NCBI GenBank assembly: GCA_050084515.1
Contig: CM114271.1
Span: 58,342,001 to 58,406,000, forward strand
Direction: 5' to 3'
Length of the DNA: 64,000 bases
Source of the DNA: Blasia pusilla
Lineage: Eukaryota > Marchantiophyta > Marchantiopsida > Blasiales
In this document: positions 57,001 to 64,000 of the stretch, in pieces
Numbering within the stretch: position 1 is the stretch's first letter
Layout of the letters: the number at the start of each line of letters is the position of its first letter
Notes under the pieces: model-generated
Database searches by the model: none
Seen by the model: only the letters and a program-made list of their open reading frames with translations
Told to the model about the DNA's origin: nothing
Program-made: the position numbers and the translations under genes

Positions 57001-60000
57001 GTTACAAGCTAGAAGTGGGAGAGTCCCTTTACGTCCATTTCCGAGTTCTACGTACTCGCTGGAATCGCTGGAATCGCAGGACCCGCGACCCGTACACGGA
57101 AGGTTTACCGCCAAAACCAACTGAAAAGTCCTCTCGATTTACGGAGTGGCGGATTTTAAGCCCCGGCGGATGGATGGGCTTGCTCTGTCGGTGCGATCTC
57201 CATCGAACCGTCGAGGATGTGGGAGCTACCGGCTCGTGACGGTCCTTGCTGTAGCGCGCCTCGGCACGGTTCGGGGCCGCTCGGCCGCTTTGGGGAAATC
57301 GTCCGCCGACGACGCGGAGGGATGGAAGTGGAGATCGCCGTAAGTACTGACGTGACGTGGCCAGGCTTGACACCTGGACGCGAGCGAATCGCGGGTCGAA
57401 ATTTCGCTATTTGCAACTGCGCAGAGGCGAGCAGATGCCATGCGGTGCCCTATGATTCCGTAAGATGGCAGTGCCCTTTTGTTTCCGACCAACCACAAAC
57501 AACGAGCACGAGGCGGGGCTGGGGTTGCTTTCGGAAAGCGCCAACTCCTCACGGCTCGACACGTACAGCGACCTCGACCGCCATGTGAATTTTAAATTAC
57601 CGTCGCTGTCTCCTTTTACCGTTGAGCTTGCTCCTGTGGCGAATGCAACGAGAGTGACCGGACTTGTCTCTCCCCATGGCCTCCTCGTACAAGAGCAGGC
57701 ATTTTACCAACCACACAGTCGTGGGCTACCCAAATCCCTCCTCGCTGATTCTATCTTCATCAGATTTAAGCTTAGCTCGATCTTTTTTTAATTTTAACAT
57801 AACACACTTGAAAACTCCCTCTTTTGAATACCACCTCTCTTTAAAAGCAAGGCACCTCAAGGCTCAAGCCATTTTGAATGGTAGTCTGCATTTAAAGGGG
57901 GAGCAGTCTTTGACATTCTGTGGTGCGCGTGCAGAAAATCTAAGTCCCCCATTATGATATATAGGATCCTAATTTCTCCAAACCCCATGCTTTTCATTAT
58001 TGGAATTGAAATGGAAGATTATCCAAGAGGCATCCACCTTCATCATCCGATCATCGACGGCAGGGCTCGGTCAGGTTCGTTTAGTCCCTCGGATTCACGT
58101 ATCTTTGTTCAGTTTTCAGAAATTTGACCTTCATCGTGTCCGGTTTTTACCCTTGAATGGTTATTTTGTCCAACGGAAAGTAACTCTGTCCAGTGTACTT
58201 TCGATCGCGTTTTCAAAATTGGACTCGTTTCCCTCCGTTTTACTTTTCCCTTCGTTTATAGAATTCACTTTCCTCCCAGTTAAAACCCCTACGAACCTCA
58301 TGTACGGTCTAAGAAATATATAGTTAGACATAACACGAGCATATGGAATGAGTATGTTTTATTTTCAAAATCTATACAATTAAAAGAAAAAATCCTTAGT
58401 TTACACACTTTTTTATGATTTTTTTACATATGTCATTTTACGAGAGGAAGTTAAATTAAAACAAGAAAATTAAATGAGAAAGGAGGACCAAAGGTGCTAA
58501 GCTAAGAAAAATTTAAAGTTTGAAGATGGAAAACTCTCTAAGCATATTATTAAGAGGAGATAATGTTAGAGAAACCCTCGTCCATTGTTGATTTCTGTCC
58601 TTTCATACTTTTATGTAGAGAATACTTTCGACCATGGAAAGGATTTATGAGAAAAAAAATTTATATTTTTAATGGGTCCATCTTGTTTTGTGAAATGTTA
58701 ACCTCTTTCTAATTCGAGATTTTTATAAAATATATTCAACAATGGATGTTCATGAAAACTTTCACAAGTAAATGTTTTAGAAGATAGAAATTTGACTTCA
58801 AATTTTTATTGGATATTCATGAAAACCTCAACCAATGAAGAATTACCATTTGAAGACTAAAAATTTTGCAATTTGGTGTTTAATATGCAAGAAACTAACA
58901 TAAATAATAGTATATATACACTCCCGGATGAATATTTTGGACAGTGAAAAATATAACTTGAAAACTTAATAGCAGTTGCATTAAGGGTGTCATGGAGCTG
59001 AATTGAAAACTTGCAAATGAAGCTCCCACATAATTAGCGAGGGAGGTATGTTTTTTACAATTGCAAATTTATACTAGACTCGTAGGACTGAATTTTGCTA
59101 TTTGAACACATGGGCCTTAATAATATGGACAGCAAGATATTATTTTTAAAAATTGTAGGTTTCATGATTATTGGTCTCCTGCAAAACACATACTTTACGC
59201 TAGTCAAGTGTACTCACGGTTTTCTTTTGTCGTAGAGGAATTGACCAAACAATTCCTCAATAAACACCGTCGTTGCTTACTCAATTCCTCCAAGACGAAA
59301 GAAAACTGTGAGTTTTGGAAGACAAACTGGCCCGGGGGGCCGTCACGAGCAAAGTCCATCTACACAGCGGGCACACATGTGGTGTTCCTTTCATTCCTTT
59401 TTAAGAATTTGAGAAACTAGTTCCAGTTCAAGAGGAGTGGTTTTTGGAGAGATCACTAAATTTTCTCAAATCCAATAAGTATCCAATTGCTTGTACGACG
59501 ATTTTTTGTAACTTGAATAAGAGGAATCGCCCAGGGAGCATCGAGCAACCCTATTCGCACAAAACAGACCATAGATTTGTGGGCCATCTCCCAATTTCCT
59601 CCGGTATAGGTAGAGATGGGGATTGGCACTGATTTCGGAAGTGTATGTGGCTAAGTCCAAACACTCATATCTTCTACTCAAATCCAGTTTTTTGTCGGTG
59701 GCTTTTCTGGTACAAAGTTTTTTTAACATCGTAATTAAGTGAACCGCTTTGTGTATAGTCCACATTCATCCACGTAAGAGTCAATTATTTAGAGTTATCT
59801 CTTTGAAACTTTATGTGGATGCGTATCCACCTTTTGGATTCTTTTTTTTTTTAATATTTTCCTAGAGATTTATACTGTTAAAATAGTTTGGATTTTTTTA
59901 ATATTTTCTTAGAGATATATATTATTAAAAGAGTGTGGGTTTCATTTAAGTGTTTCCTTCGTATTTTAATTTATCCCGTACTCACATGTGACAGATTTAA

Positions 60001-61830
60001 CAGGAACTAATAATTAAATTAAAAACTAACAATTAAATTAATGGGACGGTTTCACTTATGCAATGCACGGGCTAGTTTCTATTACATACCCTCTATAAAA
60101 CACCAATAATATTTGACACGAGAACTTTGACTGAAATTGTAGAAATATTTCTAGCCACACTAAAAAAAAAAACCCCCCAATTGAGGCTAGAAAAGCTCCC
60201 GGATCATTGCCTATGTGGAACCCAAATCCAATGAATCCTCCAATCTGCAAAACGGTGAATCTAATAGGAATTTGGGAGGCGCCCTAATTTCGGAGGTTTA
60301 CGTGGAAAGGACTGAAGAACCCCAACGAAAGTGAAGGTACACGCCGTGAGAGATTCTCGGGCAGATTTGCACACCATTTGCTGCGAAAAGGTCTCGGAGA
60401 AGATAGGAGTACTCGCGTAAGTCACCGTTTGGATAAGCCCCGTCCGCGGCGCACGTTAACGGAATCGCGTGGCGTTTACCTTTCATAAATCAGACGAAAA
60501 AGACAAATGTTAAGGCTAGTAACCGCCACTCCCGCCGTGTAGTGGAGTGGAGCTCCGCTATGCTGGAGGAGCCGGTGCTGTTTACGTGGGGGATAGTAAC
60601 GCAGTCCCGATATTCCTGGAGGAACTTCCACGGCGTCTACTTACGTGGGTTATCAGCTTTCCTCCAAGCTATTTTCATTCCATTTACTTAAATAAATCAT
60701 CCTTTCGACGCTACGTGACAAGAGAATTGTGCCGGGGGATCAGCTCTTCTCGATCTCGTCTGCAAGTCCGGAGATTCTGAACACCAGAGGTTAATAATTA
60801 ACCGACTAACTAACTACCGGATCAGTTTGGCCAGACCCCAGGGTTGTTGGATTCAACAAAGAAGCAGTATGCCGGTCCGCGAAGATCGAATGCATCCGGA
60901 TTGGGGCGGAGCGTACTGACGCGCAGGAGAGTGAGCGGATGAGGGCGCGTGTCACACTGTCAGCGCGTTTCGTCGGAAGCAAGCTCGAATAAGTCAGGTC
61001 GGTGGGCGGAGGCACGATGGAAAGGAACGAAAGCGAGTTACGGTGTATAGAGAGTAACTGGCAGTCGCTCTTCGTCCCTCCCTCGCCCCATTTGCTATGA
61101 GTCGAGAAGCGCTCGTGCTCCACTCGTTGAACATGAGGCGCCCTTTTCCGTCTTATCTCGTGTGCGTAGTTTGTGTGGTCGGCTTCGTCCGTGATCGTGG
61201 GAGGCGCATGCCCCGGCCCATGCGATCTTAGTGGCAGGGAAGAGGAGGAGGAGGAAGAAAGTGGATCGTGTTGTGCGATACGAGTCCTGGCAAACTGACG
61301 ACAGGAGATGGGAGCGGCTGCTGCGATTGGAACGCGATTGCAAGGGTAAGGGATTTGAGGGCGTTTCGCGACATGGCTGTGGAGGTATTATCAAATTAAG
61401 CGTGATTCCATTTCGACCACTGGGATCCGATGCTCCCCGCGAAACAGGAAGAAGTGGCTGCGTGCGCCTGAAGCGCTTCATCGTTTTCTTGCCCGCCTGA
61501 GTCCTATCGTCCCTCCCCTCCCGCTCCTCTGCCCCCATTCCTTCGTCGCTGACCTGAGCTGGTCTGTGTGGTGCTCGTGCTAGTCGTCGAGATAAAGGTG
61601 GGCCTTCGTGCGATTTGCCAAGACTCGTGCTGTGGCTGTGAATCGCTTACCGAGCGGCGATGCCTTTCTCGTGGAAAAATGCTCGAAATGCACCCGTGCG
61701 GAAACAACTGACCTGATTTTAGGACCCGGTCCCTGCCCCCCAGTCGCCATCGGGGCCGAATTTTATTTCTGTAGTTTGAGGACGTCTTCTTGTGGGTTGC
61801 ACCCTAAACAAGTTTCATTAGAGTAACACA
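57001..61830. other. Intergenic stretch without recognised gene
   Basis: 57.0-57.6 kb and 60.3-61.8 kb are GC-rich with overlapping short frames on both strands and no recognisable domain. 58.3-60.2 kb is AT-rich and empty. At 59,835-59,950 a TTTTAATATTTTC(C/T)TAGAGAT segment of about 60 bp is duplicated in tandem. The GC-rich part at 60.9-61.6 kb could be a promoter or first exon of a gene outside my recognition. Confidence 0.4.
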
Positions 61831-62099
61831 GTATAATATATCCACTTTATTATAAAATAAACCTCAAAAGGTAATAATATCTCAAAAGAAGAGTAAAAAA
61901 TGCATAAAAGAATGCAAAAAAAAATTGGCAACAAGCCAACGCAAACACCGGCTCAACGAGCTACACGATTGATAGCTTGAAACAAATCTGACAAGAACAC
62001 GAGTGGTTGGTCAGACGTGAATGGACGACGAGGCGAGCGACCCCCCACCACCTCCGCACAACGTATCAATGCCAAGGCTTGTGCACGTTGTAAGGCCAC

Positions 62100-64000
62100 T
62101 CAGATGCATTGCCAAAAATAAGTAGTAACTACCGAGAGAGAAGGACTACGGGAAGGGGCAAGGTGATGATTCTCGAAGGAGTGGTGAGCACATGTTTTCA
62201 GGAAAGTATCAAAAGACACATGTAAATGACCGAATACTTCCACTCCAAAAGGAATAAATCCATCAGTCGCATGTCTCACACCATAACTTAACTCCTTGAT
62301 TCTTGCTGCAGCTTCGGCCGCCAAACCTTTGGTATGTGCGGCTCGACACACCAAATCAGAACGTGTTGGATCAGCAACCATCACATCACCTAGTGTCCGA
62401 AATCCACCTCGAGGCATAACAAGATCCACTCTCCGACGAGAGGTTGCTTGTGTGGTTGAAGGTAGGACATGGAGTTGCTCTTGCCCAACGGTGTATCCTG
62501 CAGTATAATCCACCGATGCTACCGCCTCTCTAATGACATCATGTGTGGCCATTCGTTCTCCACCATGTGCACATCGGAGAAGATGGAACCCCTTGGCATC
62601 AATGAGATCCCCACATACACAATTCGGCACACCTAAGAGAGAAGGATGGGGAAGTCCAAAACGTAACCGCAAAGCTGTCGAGAATATACTTTGAGGAAGA
62701 TGAAATGGAAGAATAAGAGGATTTGCAGTAAGCCACGCCCCCGCTCTGGTACCCGCACATGAACGTAGACGAGCTCGATTAGGGTCAGAGGATGCCTCTG
62801 AGAGAATGCTGGAAAAGTTGATTTAATCCAGATTCTCGGAGATATGCTCTTGAAGTCGATCAAGCCCTTCCGTAATCAGTTGACTGAAAGGGGGTAGAAT
62901 TGCTTGTGTAGCAAGAGGAAGAAGAGCTCGTGCAGATCTCACATGTTGTTGAAATAACAAGTCCCCCTCCTCTATATGGGCGATATGATCCATCAAGATA
63001 GGTGTATCTCCTTGGAGAAAGCTTGAAGCCATAATTGGTGCTACCAACGCCCAACTCCCCAAAAAGGCTGCGGGAGCATATGCGACTGTGGAGGACAGTC
63101 CCACCCCTCCAAAAGAAATAGGCAAGATAGCTTGTCGAGAAGCAAAGACACCATCCTCTCCCTCAAAGGTATTCGAGCCAAGAAGTTGACCAAAAGTTAC
63201 CAAAATAGAAGCATCAAAAGAGGCCAACCGATGTAAGAACCTTGAAGTGGGAGGACAAGTGCGAAGAAGGTAGGAAGGACGTCGTAGAAAACATTGGGAG
63301 AGAATCCCATAAGCCACTTGGGGATCCCCAAGATGAGGTAACAAATGAAGCCATTCCACGTCTTTCAAAAGGGCCTCATCCAAGAACTTTGAGACATAGT
63401 TGATGAAGCCAATTGGGACCCCAAAAACTCTAATCCCTTCAATGTAGATGGGAAAATCAGGAGTAGGTGGGGTGAATGTTGGGGGAAGGCATGAAGGAGA
63501 CCATACTCCACATTTACTAGGTTGGACTTTAAGGTTCAAGAAAGAGAGTTGCTCCACTTAAATGGGTATAAGCGGGGAACCACTTGGAAGGAGGACCTAT
63601 AATGTGAGTGTCATCAGCAATAGAAGGGAAAAGGCAAGATGGAAATGTTTGCGCTGATGCTCGAAGGGCACGAAAATGGGCAATGGCAAAGAGTGGGCCC
63701 CCCCTGGAATCACCTTGACGTGTGCCACAAGCTGATTGTAGAATACTATATTCCCCATAAGTATCATGATGGGAATAGATAATGGGCGTATCATAGGCAT
63801 AGAAGCAGCGAACAAATAGAATGAGGCTTGCGAGTTGTCCTCCTGCATAACGTAACTCCTCAAAGATGGCCGCACGAGAAACTGAATTGAATGCGTTAGC
63901 CACATCAACTTGAATTGCTACCCAATCTAGATGAATATCAAGAGTGGAGCGAATCCCATGCACCATAGCCTCACAACCTCCAGGAGTTGCCACTCCAAAT
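62100..64000 (-). pseudogene. Non-LTR retroelement polyprotein, copy 2 (continues beyond the window)
   Basis: On minus: RT motif A (IQVDVANAFNSVSRAA, about 63,915), motif B (GTRQGD), motif C (SIADDTHIIG, about 63,610) in frame 63,993-63,529; the connecting part in 63,557-62,823; and the C-terminal part in 62,672-62,100. The C-terminal part has a Cys-His knuckle (CVCGDLIDAKGFHLLRC), HDVIREAVA, RRVDLVM and LGDVMVADPT. The knuckle plus D...(D/E)-type tail resembles the restriction-like endonuclease of R2-group elements; RT assignment is firm, endonuclease assignment is inference. The copy is better preserved than that at 5.8-8.4 kb and reaches further at the 3' end (stop at 62,100, then an AT-rich tail to about 61,830). 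At least two frameshifts are present. Confidence 0.75.

Noticed and set aside
57146-57552. GC-rich overlapping frames upstream of CHUP1
   Set aside because: Frames occur on both strands with no recognisable motif, as expected by chance in GC-rich DNA.
60040-60076. ATGCACGGGCTAGT considered as a third Helitron end
   Set aside because: The hairpin is not convincing and there is no spacer before CTAG.

Overview
This is nuclear DNA of a streptophyte, most likely a land plant. It holds two intact, intron-rich plant genes: a fumarylacetoacetase gene (FAH, 14 coding exons, 424 residues) and a CHUP1 gene (9 coding exons, 1047 residues). Almost everything else is decayed, nested transposable elements. 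The species cannot be named from the sequence. A non-flowering plant is my inference from the repeat types.

Layout. 1-1.7 kb: 3' end of a Ty3/Gypsy element whose integrase carries a C-terminal PHD finger, plus its LTR. 3.0-5.55 kb: an inverted, decayed copy of a block that recurs at 41.9-45.5 kb (FAH exon fragments plus a coiled-coil gene). 5.7-9.7 kb and 62.1-64 kb: two copies of a non-LTR retroelement with a restriction-like endonuclease tail. 10.7-37.4 kb: a nest. A Ty3/Gypsy element ('element 2', minus strand, 36.7-31.94 kb continuing at 12.04-10.98 kb) is split by a second member of the same family ('element 1', 31.94-12.04 kb) with a 4-bp CCAA duplication at both junctions. Element 1 is itself split by a block of about 10.5 kb (about 19.98-30.51 kb) that looks like a cut-and-paste DNA transposon. 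A separate 1002-bp solo LTR with a perfect GGATC target duplication sits in the gag region of element 2. 38.5-40.1 kb: a third, rotted integrase-PHD-LTR end, with a 322-bp insert. 41.9-56.2 kb: the genic island, with FAH (+) and CHUP1 (-) convergent. 56.2-62.1 kb: no recognisable gene.

Main points of interest. (1) The Ty3/Gypsy family encodes a C5-cytosine DNA methyltransferase between protease and reverse transcriptase, and a PHD finger after the integrase. (2) The DNA-transposon-like block carries a SWIM-finger transposase-like gene on the minus strand and, divergently, a broken gene joining a ParB/sulfiredoxin-like DGNHR domain to an amino-methyltransferase-type motif I (PGDLVFDL). So two unrelated mobile elements here carry different DNA methyltransferase domains. 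(3) The same block is studded with about 34 copies of a short palindrome (half-site CAACCCGTCGGA), in its introns, between its divergent genes and in its tail. All these mobile-element genes are decayed here; FAH and CHUP1 look functional.
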